Notes under the pieces: generated by a model
What the model was told of the DNA's origin: nothing
Databases searched by the model: none
The model's input: only the letters and a program-made list of their open reading frames with translations
Position numbers and translations under genes: made by a program
Shown here: positions 8,565 through 16,666 of the stretch, piece by piece
Position numbering within the stretch: the stretch's first letter is position 1
Layout of the letters: each line of letters opens with the position of its first letter
Assembly: GCA_965119715.1 (NCBI GenBank)
Contig: OZ221969.1
Coordinates: 62,001-126,000 of the forward strand
Direction: 5' to 3'
Length of the DNA stretch: 64,000 nt
DNA from: JASBYZ01 sp029983705
GTDB lineage: Bacteria > Actinomycetota > Coriobacteriia > Coriobacteriales > JAEZZM01

Positions 8565-9604
8565 TTACTTATCCTTAAAGTAGCGCTTTTGATATTCTTT
8601 AGGGAAATTTTCAGTTAAATTAATTGTCCAAGATTTTTCGCCCTCATAATAAATTACCTTACATTCCGCTATATCTGGCGCTATTGATGCTGGTAAAAGC
8701 TTATATCTATAAGTGCCATCACCTGATGATTCGTATTCATATAAGCCAATATGTTTGTTTTTGGATAGTTGTTCATTACTTTTTCTTTAAGCACACGCAT
8801 GAGCTTAAACAGCTGGTCGTTATATGCATCTTCTGGTACAAAATCTAAATACAAAATATAAGGAATGGGTTTCTCACCAACCTTTTTAAAAGTCACTGGC
8901 CCCGAACCTTCATCATATATAAGTGAAACTTTATCAAGCAATTGTAAAGTTATATGAGAATCAGGAGCACCACTTAAAGAAAACTCAGTGTGATTATTAT
9001 CTGCATCAACAATTGATCCAAAGATTTTTTGCTTACCATCAATAGTTACATCACAGGTTGTAGGGTTAACTGTAAGCTCTCTTCCTGAATCATCTTTCCA
9101 GACTCTACAGCCTGCAAACTGAGCAATTCGCATAGTGTAAAATGCTTTAAACTCATCCTCGTTTAAAATCTCATTTCTTTGTTCTTTATCATTATTATCA
9201 CTGGAATGTTTGTAATAGCCATCACTAACGACGTATTTATTATCTTTACTTTGAAAGCCTGATAAGATCATTTCTGCTGCATCAGGGACTACATTGCCTT
9301 CTTTATAGTTCACATCGGAAAATACAAACTCAGTAGTTTCAACAGAAGCAGGAGCCTCAGCTATAGAACTCGATTCTTCAGAAGATGCAGGCTCACTTAC
9401 CTCAGCAGAGCTACTTTCCACCCTTGAGCTGTTAGTTTCAGGCACTTGTGTCTCTTTGCTCAGCTGAGATCCACCAAAGGACTCATCAAGCTTATTACAC
9501 GCACTTAAACTAAAGATTAAGAGCGCTAATAATGCCCAAATAGATAGCAAAGCAACTGGATGCCTTTGCCAAGACATAGAAATACGTGAATTGGATTGGT
9601 TCAT
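8565..9604 (-). pseudogene. Paralogous lipoprotein of unknown function, frameshifted near its 3' end
   Basis: The ATG at 9604 follows GAAGGG. Signal anchor with lipobox LSAC, a Ser/Glu-rich tether of about 70 residues, then a domain paralogous to the next gene (WKDDSGRELTVNPTTC). The frame runs to a stop at 8681, but its last 20 residues do not fit. Adding one A to the run of five after NNYP gives NKHIGLYEYESSGDGTY and a further 55 residues ending QKRYFKDK at 8565, matching the paralog (NYPKNKHIGL versus RFPKSRWFNF). It is 4 bp from the next lipoprotein gene, so the two form an operon born by duplication. Confidence 0.75.
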
Positions 9605-9716
9605 AGCAGCCATACCCTTCGTAAGCTTTACAACACTATAGTAAGCTATTTGAGCTTTAATCTGGGACATATATTGGCTAAGATTATGCCGTCAGGCAAA
9701 ATTGATGGGAAGTTGT

Positions 9717-10367
9717 ATGGATGCTACTAAAATTAAGCTATTAGATTTACTAGCTCAGCAAAATACTCGCTTTGTAGTCCCCTCATACAAACATCCTTAT
9801 ACGTGGTCAACTATCCAGTGTTCAAAGCTCCTTAAAGATTTGCTTAAAAATTCATCTGGCGATAAACAAATCTCTTCTTTTGGAACAATAGTGCTCCTTG
9901 ATAGTGGTCTTATACCAGAAACGAACCTTGCGCTTAAGCAGCTTTTGGATGGACAGCAAAGATTAGTGAGCGTGTCTCTTTTGCTGATTGCGCTTGCAGA
10001 CTTTGCTAAAAATAATCCTCATCTACATCTACACTTTAGCTTTGAAGAGATACTAAATAGGCAAATGATCTTGCTTACAGATTATAAGAACAGTAATAAA
10101 TATAAACTTGCACTTACAGCTGAGGATAATGCGAGCTATCAGTCCCTCCTTGATAGCCTACTATTTGAAGACAGTGAAGCTGTTAGAGATTCAGAAAACA
10201 TTGTAGACAATCTAAATTTCTTTAAAGAAAAGATTGCACTTCTTGATAATGTATCTGAGCTTTGGGATGCGCTTAGTGAGCTTGAGGTATACGTGCTTTC
10301 TCTAGTTCAGGGAGAAGATAATCCTGAATTTGTATACGAAGCTATGATGTTTGAATATTATAAATAA
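9717..10367 (+). pseudogene. Truncated DUF262 (GmrSD-type) protein
   Basis: 216 aa from the ATG at 9717 (GGGAAG 4 bp upstream). Shows the DUF262 N-terminal signature: FVVPSYKHPYTW, a FGTIVLL strand and the LLDGQQRL nucleotide-binding motif near residue 85. Full DUF262 proteins (for example type IV restriction GmrSD) run to more than 500 aa and continue with a second domain, often an HNH nuclease of DUF1524 type. Here the frame stops right at the position of the usual (V/I)FE-LN motif (FVYEAMM). The stop is followed within 10 bp by an opposing gene, so the 3' part is lost. Probably inactive. Confidence 0.7.
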
Positions 10368-10377
10368 GCTTTGGGCG

Positions 10378-11280
10378 CTAGTCTTCTTTTTTCCGTTTTG
10401 CCTTATATTTCTTGGTAAGTTTTACAACTCCAATAATAATGAGAACAAGCAAAATAAGCTCAAGCGCATGAGCAACAAGCCAAATAAATACAGAACTGCA
10501 CGTATTTACAAAGTTAATAAACGAATTTTGTAGCGCAAGCCCCAGTTGTTTTATAAAGCTCTGAGCCGTAATCATCTCATGAGGCTTATCAACAACCTCG
10601 TTGTGATTGAGTGAAATATCCAAATAAAAGCTTGCATACTCTACATCTTTTGTAAGCTCTTTTTGCTCCTTTTGGATAGCTTCTATCTCTGTTTGCAGCT
10701 GAATTATCGTGTTATTAATCTGGATAACATTTTCTACTGACTGCTCCTGGTCGAGAAGCTCTTGCATTTTTTTGAGCTGTTTTTCTTTGATTTCAAGTCG
10801 AGTTTTAATATCTACCACGCGATTTGTAGCGTTTTCAGTAGATACAGAGAAATTATCTACTTCTCCTAAACTCTTTAAATCGCTTGCCGCACTTTCTGCA
10901 CTCTCTACAGGAATTTTAGCTTCGCAGTAAATATATTTATAATTTGAGTCAGATTGTTCAACTCGTGAAATACTACCATCGTACTTTTTAATAAGGTCTT
11001 TGGCTTGATTAAAAGCTTCTTGAGAGTCTTTAACATTTAAGGAGAGGCGATAATCTTTTATAAGATACTCTTGAGAAAGATCACTTACGCCTGAGCTACC
11101 TTCCATAGACTCTGCTGGATCTTCTGCCACAGCCTCTGCTTTATGATATTCTGCTACAGCAGCTTTTGAGCCGCTATCAACATTCATAACTGCTGTGTTT
11201 GCACCACAAGCACTTAAACCTAAAAGAAGCGCACTAAGGATTGTTAACGACAAAAGCTTACTAAGAAAGTGTCTAGTCAT
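10378..11280 (-). CDS. DUF4349-containing lipoprotein
   Basis: 300 aa. Lipoprotein signal peptide with LSACGA lipobox. The body matches the DUF4349 layout: YRLSLNVKDSQEAFNQAKDLI, a YCEAKIPVES strand, GEVDNFSVSTENATNRVVDIKTRL and a coiled coil from about residue 155 to 210 (EIKEKQLKKMQELLDQEQS and ELTKDVEY), then a C-terminal transmembrane helix and a Lys/Arg-rich tail. It is therefore anchored at both ends on the outer face of the membrane. Family function is unknown. Confidence 0.8.
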   Translation of the reverse strand: MTRHFLSKLLSLTILSALLLGLSACGANTAVMNVDSGSKAAVAEYHKAEAVAEDPAESMEGSSGVSDLSQEYLIKDYRLSLNVKDSQEAFNQAKDLIKKYDGSISRVEQSDSNYKYIYCEAKIPVESAESAASDLKSLGEVDNFSVSTENATNRVVDIKTRLEIKEKQLKKMQELLDQEQSVENVIQINNTIIQLQTEIEAIQKEQKELTKDVEYASFYLDISLNHNEVVDKPHEMITAQSFIKQLGLALQNSFINFVNTCSSVFIWLVAHALELILLVLIIIGVVKLTKKYKAKRKKED

Positions 11281-11310
11281 AATACCAACCCCTTGATGGT
11301 ATAGGCTGAA

Positions 11311-11634
11311 CTATTTTGGAACTCCAAATAAGTTTAGCACCACTACCCCAACAATAATTAATACCATCCCAAAAATCCCTAAGGGAGTGACAGTATCTCC
11401 AAAAAGAAGGGCAGCCAAAATAGTTGCTAGCACAATGCCTAGCGCTGACCAGGTAGCATAAGCAATGCTTAAGTTAACAGTTAAAAAAGCCTTACCAAGA
11501 CATGCAAAAGAAAGCACATATCCAATAATGCAACAAATAGTTGGGATGAGATTACTAAAACCATTTGACATCTTAAGCGAGATAGTCGCAAAGAGCTCGC
11601 ATCCAATTGCCCCAGCCAACAAGAGGTAACCCAT
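11311..11634 (-). CDS. SMR-family small multidrug exporter
   Basis: 107 aa with four predicted transmembrane helices. The conserved membrane Glu sits in GAIGCELFATISLKMS (residue about 13), and SIAYATWSALGIVLATI matches the helix-3 signature of EmrE/QacE-type pumps more than the guanidinium exporters. It would export cationic drugs in exchange for protons as an antiparallel dimer. AAAGG lies 9 bp before the ATG. The upstream region was checked for a guanidine riboswitch and none was evident. Confidence 0.88.
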   Translation of the reverse strand: MGYLLLAGAIGCELFATISLKMSNGFSNLIPTICCIIGYVLSFACLGKAFLTVNLSIAYATWSALGIVLATILAALLFGDTVTPLGIFGMVLIIVGVVVLNLFGVPK

Positions 11635-11966
11635 ACAATATAACCTTTCAAAAACGGGTCTGTTTACAAATTCGGAATATTATACGGGCCTTTTAAATGA
11701 GCTGAAAGCTATAGTTCAAAAATGCACAAAATGTAAATGAAATTGATAAATACTATTTATCTTGTATGCCTAGGAACTTGGCAAGCACAACAAATGGGGT
11801 TATTAGTGTGTCGATAAGTAATTGAAGTAAAATCACTTAAATCACCTGTTCAATCAAGAAATATACGCCGCTCAAATAAAGCAGATACCGAAATAATTTT
11901 ACTGATTAGCTAAAGCTAAAGCAATATAATTACTGAATATAAGCTATTAGCATTTGAGGTAGAAAA
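11635..11966. other. AT-rich intergenic region between divergent genes
   Basis: 332 bp holding the promoters of the SMR gene (minus) and the zinc-ribbon gene (plus). No RNA gene, repeat or clear operator recognised. Confidence 0.4.
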
Positions 11967-12197
11967 ATGAAAAAGACAAAGCTTAGTCCTTATTTTAGAT
12001 CACTTAAGCGACAAAAGAGAGTGTGCCCTGAGTGTAAAAAAGCTCTCTTAACAATTGAGCCTTCACTTAATATTAATGGAGCTTACGAAGTATGCACTAA
12101 ATGTAATTATATACAGTCTTTGACAGCTCCTAAAGAGTTTTGGATAAATGAGCAGAGTGATGAAACGAATAAGCCAGCTGACATTATTCCATTTTAA
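11967..12197 (+). CDS. Small zinc-ribbon protein
   Basis: 76 aa with two cysteine pairs, CPECKK and CTKCNY, separated by about 20 residues, the pattern of a zinc ribbon. The N-terminus is basic (KKTKLSPYFRSLKRQKR), which would suit nucleic-acid binding. GAGGTAGAAAA precedes the ATG. No family name can be given; it might be a small regulator or a nucleic-acid-associated protein. Confidence 0.6.
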   Translation: MKKTKLSPYFRSLKRQKRVCPECKKALLTIEPSLNINGAYEVCTKCNYIQSLTAPKEFWINEQSDETNKPADIIPF

Positions 12198-12231
12198 AAG
12201 AAATCTGAATAACGTTATTACAAAACTGCAA

Positions 12232-12621
12232 CTACTGGCGATTTGAATAACCTCGAATCTCTTCCTTCTTAAAACCTTCTAAAATTCCATCTCTAAACAT
12301 TGCCCTAATTTGAGCTTCTGATAAGCCAAGATACTCAGCAGCCTCTGCATAGGACATAGTTAACTTATCATCATCTACTTCAATATCAACGCTCACGAGC
12401 ATTAGTAAATTTTCACCTTGTGTCTTTATAGTAGGTTCTGGCAACTCAAAATCATCCTGTACCGTAAAGCAATGCTCTAACCACTGCTTTAAAGCATCTG
12501 CCGCTATTTGAGAAGCTTCCATAATGTTGTAGCCCTCAGTATGGATAGATGGAAATTGCTCAAAGGCTACGTAATAACCTGGTGAATCCTCAATGAATTC
12601 AGCTTGATAAACAACTCGCAT
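12232..12621 (-). CDS. HicB-like protein with C-terminal DNA-binding domain
   Basis: 129 aa from the ATG at 12621, chosen because GGAGGAAATT sits directly before it. The N-terminal half (YQAEFIEDSPGYYVAF, then the A-DALKQWLE helix) has the partial RNase-H fold signature of HicB antitoxins. The C-terminal half is a helix-turn-helix (LTMSYAEAAEYLGLSEAQIRAMFRDG). HicB is normally paired with a HicA toxin; no HicA-like frame is adjacent, so this is an orphan. It lies just beyond the leader-distal end of the CRISPR array. Confidence 0.7.
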   Translation of the reverse strand: MRVVYQAEFIEDSPGYYVAFEQFPSIHTEGYNIMEASQIAADALKQWLEHCFTVQDDFELPEPTIKTQGENLLMLVSVDIEVDDDKLTMSYAEAAEYLGLSEAQIRAMFRDGILEGFKKEEIRGYSNRQ

Positions 12622-12722
12622 AATTTCCTCCGTATTATGATCAAGGCACAAAGCCGCAAATGCACCCCTGTTTAGTTTCTAATTTACATAATTAGTATTT
12701 CTTTCAATTCTCAGAGAATTAT

Positions 12723-12753
12723 AATCTGGATTCCGGCTTCTATCATCCAGATT
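12723..12753 (-). terminator. Possible terminator beyond the CRISPR array
   Basis: Inverted repeat AATCTGGAT / ATCCAGATT with a 13-nt loop, 30 bp past the last (degenerate) repeat in the direction of array transcription. The T-rich tail is imperfect. Confidence 0.4.
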
Positions 12754-12782
12754 TAATTATTTACTACGTCTCTCAACTTGAA

Positions 12783-14733
12783 TCATGCTTACCAGTTAGA
12801 ATGACGCAACTCCAAAACCTCCAGGCTCAAATCAAATCAACTTCCTCCGTTTAGTTACCAGTCAGAATGACGCTACTCCAAAACGATAGAGCCTTTAGTT
12901 GCCTATAGCTCAGTGTTTAGTTACCAGTCAGAATGACGCTACTCCAAAACTCACTCACGCGTACAAATTCAATTTTGCCCGTTTAGTTACCAGTCAGAAT
13001 GACGCTACTCCAAAACACACGATCTATTAATGCTTGAGCGCCTGCGGTTTAGTTACCAGTCAGAATGACGCTACTCCAAAACAACCATTGACGCTCTCCG
13101 CCGTTTGGGTGAGTTTAGTTACCAGTCAGAATGACGCTACTCCAAAACGACTAATAGGTATTTGAAGTTGCAGCCTTGGTTTAGTTACCAGTCAGAATGA
13201 CGCTACTCCAAAACAGACCAACGTATATAAATATAGAAAATGACGTTTAGTTACCAGTCAGAATGACGCTACTCCAAAACCGTCTTTTGTTGTGGAAAAC
13301 GTCTTCATGCGTTTAGTTACCAGTCAGAATGACGCTACTCCAAAACACGCCAGTTGCAGTCTTTGCTAATCGACCGGTTTAGTTACCAGTCAGAATGACG
13401 CTACTCCAAAACAACAAATGGTACGAGGTGGACTAAATGGCCGTTTAGTTACCAGTCAGAATGACGCTACTCCAAAACTCACTTACACGCACGAACTCAA
13501 TTTTGCCCGTTTAGTTACCAGTCAGAATGACGCTACTCCAAAACGGGTTGGCGTTGAAGTACTGAACAAGTCCGGTTTAGTTACCAGTCAGAATGACGCT
13601 ACTCCAAAACTACTTTTAGCATCACTTGGTTTTAGGTAAGGTTTAGTTACCAGTCAGAATGACGCTACTCCAAAACATAGGTGAGTACAGATAGCTCTTG
13701 CATAGTGTTTAGTTACCAGTCAGAATGACGCTACTCCAAAACCATACGGCAAGGACTTAATCAGCATCGAGCGTTTAGTTACCAGTCAGAATGACGCTAC
13801 TCCAAAACATAAGTAAGTTGTCAGGTATCATTCGTAAAGTTTAGTTACCAGTCAGAATGACGCTACTCCAAAACGATGATTTACTCTTTAATGCTCCGTT
13901 AGGAGTTTAGTTACCAGTCAGAATGACGCTACTCCAAAACCCCTCATATGCCGCAATGATGTTGTCAAGCGTTTAGTTACCAGTCAGAATGACGCTACTC
14001 CAAAACTTAATACTAAAAGCATGCGCTGATGCAGAAGTTTAGTTACCAGTCAGAATGACGCTACTCCAAAACCTCATTTGTTGGCAAAGATAACTTCTTG
14101 CCGTTTAGTTACCAGTCAGAATGACGCTACTCCAAAACGTGAAAGCCTTGAGTTAAGCGTTGATGTGCGTTTAGTTACCAGTCAGAATGACGCTACTCCA
14201 AAACAAGAAGTCAAAGTATTTTGTGTCATCGTAAGTTTAGTTACCAGTCAGAATGACGCTACTCCAAAACCAAGACTCTCTTCTTAAAGGAAGAAGGACT
14301 GTTTAGTTACCAGTCAGAATGACGCTACTCCAAAACTGCCACACAAGACTATTGCGCTTTGTGTGGGTTTAGTTACCAGTCAGAATGACGCTACTCCAAA
14401 ACCACCTCTTAAAATTTCAACTTCTAAAAGTGGGTTTAGTTACCAGTCAGAATGACGCTACTCCAAAACGCATGCATGTTCTTAAACACAGTGCCCAACG
14501 TTTAGTTACCAGTCAGAATGACGCTACTCCAAAACTGGAATGCGTACGGGACTTGGCGCAAAGTTGTTTAGTTACCAGTCAGAATGACGCTACTCCAAAA
14601 CAATTTAAATAATAGTCAAGCTGTCTTTTGTGTTTAGTTACCAGTCAGAATGACGCTACTCCAAAACTTACATAAACCCAGCTGATATAATATATAAGTT
14701 TAGTTACCAGTCAGAATGACGCTACTCCAAAAC
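12783..14733 (-). CRISPR. Type II-A CRISPR array, 30 repeats and 29 spacers
   Basis: 36-bp repeats; on the transcribed minus strand each starts GTTTTGGAGTAGCG and ends CTGGTAACTAAAC. Full repeats start (plus coordinate) at 12849 and every 66 bp to 14367, then at 14434, 14500, 14566, 14632 and 14698. Spacers are 30 bp, with one of 31 bp (14403-14433). The repeat at 12783-12818 is degenerate, with about seven changes, and marks the leader-distal end; all the others look identical. Orientation follows from that degenerate end, from csn2 lying at the other end and from the anti-repeat of the tracrRNA. Short open frames inside the array are meaningless. Confidence 0.98.
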
Positions 14734-14780
14734 TGATGGAGTATTTGTCCGCTACATTGACAGCCATTCTGATCTGAAAT
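14734..14780 (-). promoter_or_regulatory. CRISPR leader end
   Basis: Only 47 bp separate the csn2 stop from the first repeat, so the leader and array promoter must lie here and probably extend into the csn2 3' end. The 30 bp next to the repeat look like a spacer in length but are not followed by another repeat. Confidence 0.5.
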
Positions 14781-15464
14781 CTACCTATAAATAAATTCAC
14801 ATAAGTCAAGGTCACACCTATATTTTATCTCATTATTATAGGATGAAGAATCGACAACGTTTTCTAATAGCAGTGTCTTTATGTCATAAAAAATAAGTGT
14901 CTCAAATAAATCATTAAGCTCATTTTCATTCAGAAATATTTTTAAATTTATAAAGACTAAAACATCATTAAAATTAACGTCTGCTAAAAATTTGATATAT
15001 TCTTGAAGTTTTTCTAATAAACTTTCGCACTCATCAATATTAACTTGATACTTACAAATTTTTAGAAAAGCTTTTATATCCCACTCTTCTTCAAAATCAT
15101 ATGTACAATATTGCTTTAGAGAGAACTCTTTTATTCTCTTTATTAAATTATTTGCAATAATGTTAATCTCATTAAACGCTTCAGTATCAAGTTCCAGATT
15201 GTTAGAAAAATCTTTATAAGCTTTTTCAAGTAGTTTCTTATTATTTATTGGTACTGTTGGTAAAGAAGCTAAAACATTAAATAGTAATTTAGACTCTTTC
15301 CCATCTTCATACAGTTTGTAAGGTACTGCTGATTCTTCACCTTTATCTGAAATAACGGATTCGCATATAGATGTAAAGAGTGACTTGTTATTTATCTCTA
15401 AGGTTGTAATCTTATCACTTACAATTTCAATGCCATTTTCAAGGTGCAAAAATTTAATAATCAT
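14781..15464 (-). CDS. csn2: CRISPR adaptation protein Csn2
   Basis: 227 aa. Position after cas2, length and the C-terminal pattern DVLVFINLKIFLNENELNDL followed by an FETLIFYDIKTLLLE strand match Csn2, whose streptococcal members have the same F-N-K-FL order. Csn2 forms a ring that holds DNA ends during spacer capture with Cas1, Cas2 and Cas9. Its presence assigns the locus to subtype II-A. The ATG overlaps the cas2 stop (ATGA). Sequence is divergent and very AT-rich, so the call rests on both context and pattern. Confidence 0.85.
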   Translation of the reverse strand: MIIKFLHLENGIEIVSDKITTLEINNKSLFTSICESVISDKGEESAVPYKLYEDGKESKLLFNVLASLPTVPINNKKLLEKAYKDFSNNLELDTEAFNEINIIANNLIKRIKEFSLKQYCTYDFEEEWDIKAFLKICKYQVNIDECESLLEKLQEYIKFLADVNFNDVLVFINLKIFLNENELNDLFETLIFYDIKTLLLENVVDSSSYNNEIKYRCDLDLCEFIYR

Positions 15465-15790
15465 AATATTACAAACTCATCAACAGAATGGAGAGTGTTT
15501 ATCTCACTTCCATCACCAGTTATATATATCATATTTGCGTACTGTTTCTCAGTAACTTTTAAAGCTTGAACTAAACCCTCGGAGGGTCTGTTCGTTACTA
15601 ATTTATTGATAATTGACTGCGCAATGCGATCACTAATAGCCAATTTTGAATAAACAGACTCTTGCAACATCACAAATCCTTCGTCAATTAAGAATTTTTT
15701 AAACTTTCTATACTTCTTACGTTGCCTTGCAGTTTCTACAGGCAAATCAAAGAAAACTAACACTCTCATATATCTAATTCGGTTACTCAT
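15461..15790 (-). CDS. cas2: CRISPR-associated Cas2
   Basis: 109 aa. Typical Cas2 ferredoxin-like fold start MRVLVFFDLPVETARQRKKYRKF with the conserved Asp in FFDLP, and VMLQESVYSKL following. It bridges two Cas1 dimers in the spacer-integration complex. The first ATG overlaps the cas1 stop (ATGA); an internal ATG seven codons later is the start used by many homologs. Confidence 0.95.
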   Translation of the reverse strand: MSNRIRYMRVLVFFDLPVETARQRKKYRKFKKFLIDEGFVMLQESVYSKLAISDRIAQSIINKLVTNRPSEGLVQALKVTEKQYANMIYITGDGSEINTLHSVDEFVIL

Positions 15791-16665
15791 GGCAAGTTAT
15801 AAATTTTAATTTCAGAAGGATTTATTTCATTTCTTAAAGACCTAAAACATTGCTGAATATAAATGCTGATAACAGAGTTCATCTTGTATACGCCATCGTC
15901 AAATTGAACATCTTGAGTAAACATTTTTTGCAGATTGTGCTTCATTTCAGTTGTAAGTTCATTAGACTCGCTTTTCATAACTTGAAGATCTACAAAGGGT
16001 CTAAACGGTTCCATTAAATCACAGGATAAGTTCCATTCATTCGCTCTATTCATGTGACTAATACCAGATTGAGTTACATATCCTCGTGAAACTATTTCCC
16101 TACTTATGAAAGAGAGTAAAATAGCATAGCCGTAATTTAAAGCTGCATTAGTATAACAGTCCATATCTCGAGTAAAATCACTGTTGACTAAGGCTGAAAA
16201 ATAAATACGTGCAGCTGCAGCCTCTTTATTACCTTTGTCTCCTGATGACACCTCATATGTATAAGCATGAACTTTAGCTGCTGCCTCGTCCTTCCCAAAA
16301 TACTTCAACACCTCAGCCTGCTTATTAATCTTATGTCTAACAATTTGTTGCCATACACGCTTTTTCTTTGGCTCAGTCCATGACATCTGAGTTGCAAAAC
16401 TTTCTGCACAATAATAAGAACCGTAGAGAGGTAGTGCTTGAGATATTGGAGAGTATTTTTCATCACAAAATACAACAGCTATATTATTTTTTGCAAGCTC
16501 AGCCATCAACCTGGCACTAACAAATGCCTTAAAGGTACTAAATACAATATTTTGTATTTCTGAAAGATGGATTTTATTAACGTTCTCACTGGTGGACACA
16601 ATCATGTATCCACCAGAATATGAGCATTTGCAATTAGATTCTATACATAAGCTTCTAAATCCCAT
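15787..16665 (-). CDS. cas1: CRISPR-associated Cas1 integrase
   Basis: 292 aa, normal for type II Cas1. N-terminal beta domain to about residue 85 (IVFCDEKYSPIS region), then the helical catalytic domain with NYGYAILLSFISREIVSRGY (the Glu of the active site nearby), SGISHMNRANEWNLSCDLMEPFRPFVD carrying the conserved His and Asp residues (motif quoted in parts). It inserts spacers at the leader-repeat junction. The ATG follows the cas9 stop by one base, so translation is coupled. Confidence 0.95.
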   Translation of the reverse strand: MGFRSLCIESNCKCSYSGGYMIVSTSENVNKIHLSEIQNIVFSTFKAFVSARLMAELAKNNIAVVFCDEKYSPISQALPLYGSYYCAESFATQMSWTEPKKKRVWQQIVRHKINKQAEVLKYFGKDEAAAKVHAYTYEVSSGDKGNKEAAAARIYFSALVNSDFTRDMDCYTNAALNYGYAILLSFISREIVSRGYVTQSGISHMNRANEWNLSCDLMEPFRPFVDLQVMKSESNELTTEMKHNLQKMFTQDVQFDDGVYKMNSVISIYIQQCFRSLRNEINPSEIKIYNLP

Positions 16666-16666
16666 C

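Noticed and set aside
11635..11760. Guanidine riboswitch upstream of the SMR gene
   Set aside because: No paired ACGR-loop hairpins or ykkC-like core could be drawn, and the protein looks like a Qac-type pump.
13418..14612. Open reading frames of 69-75 codons inside the CRISPR array
   Set aside because: They are made of repeats read in frame (LVTSQNDATPK again and again) and have no coding meaning.
14734..14763. A thirtieth spacer after the last repeat
   Set aside because: It is spacer-length but no repeat follows; the side next to csn2 is the leader end.
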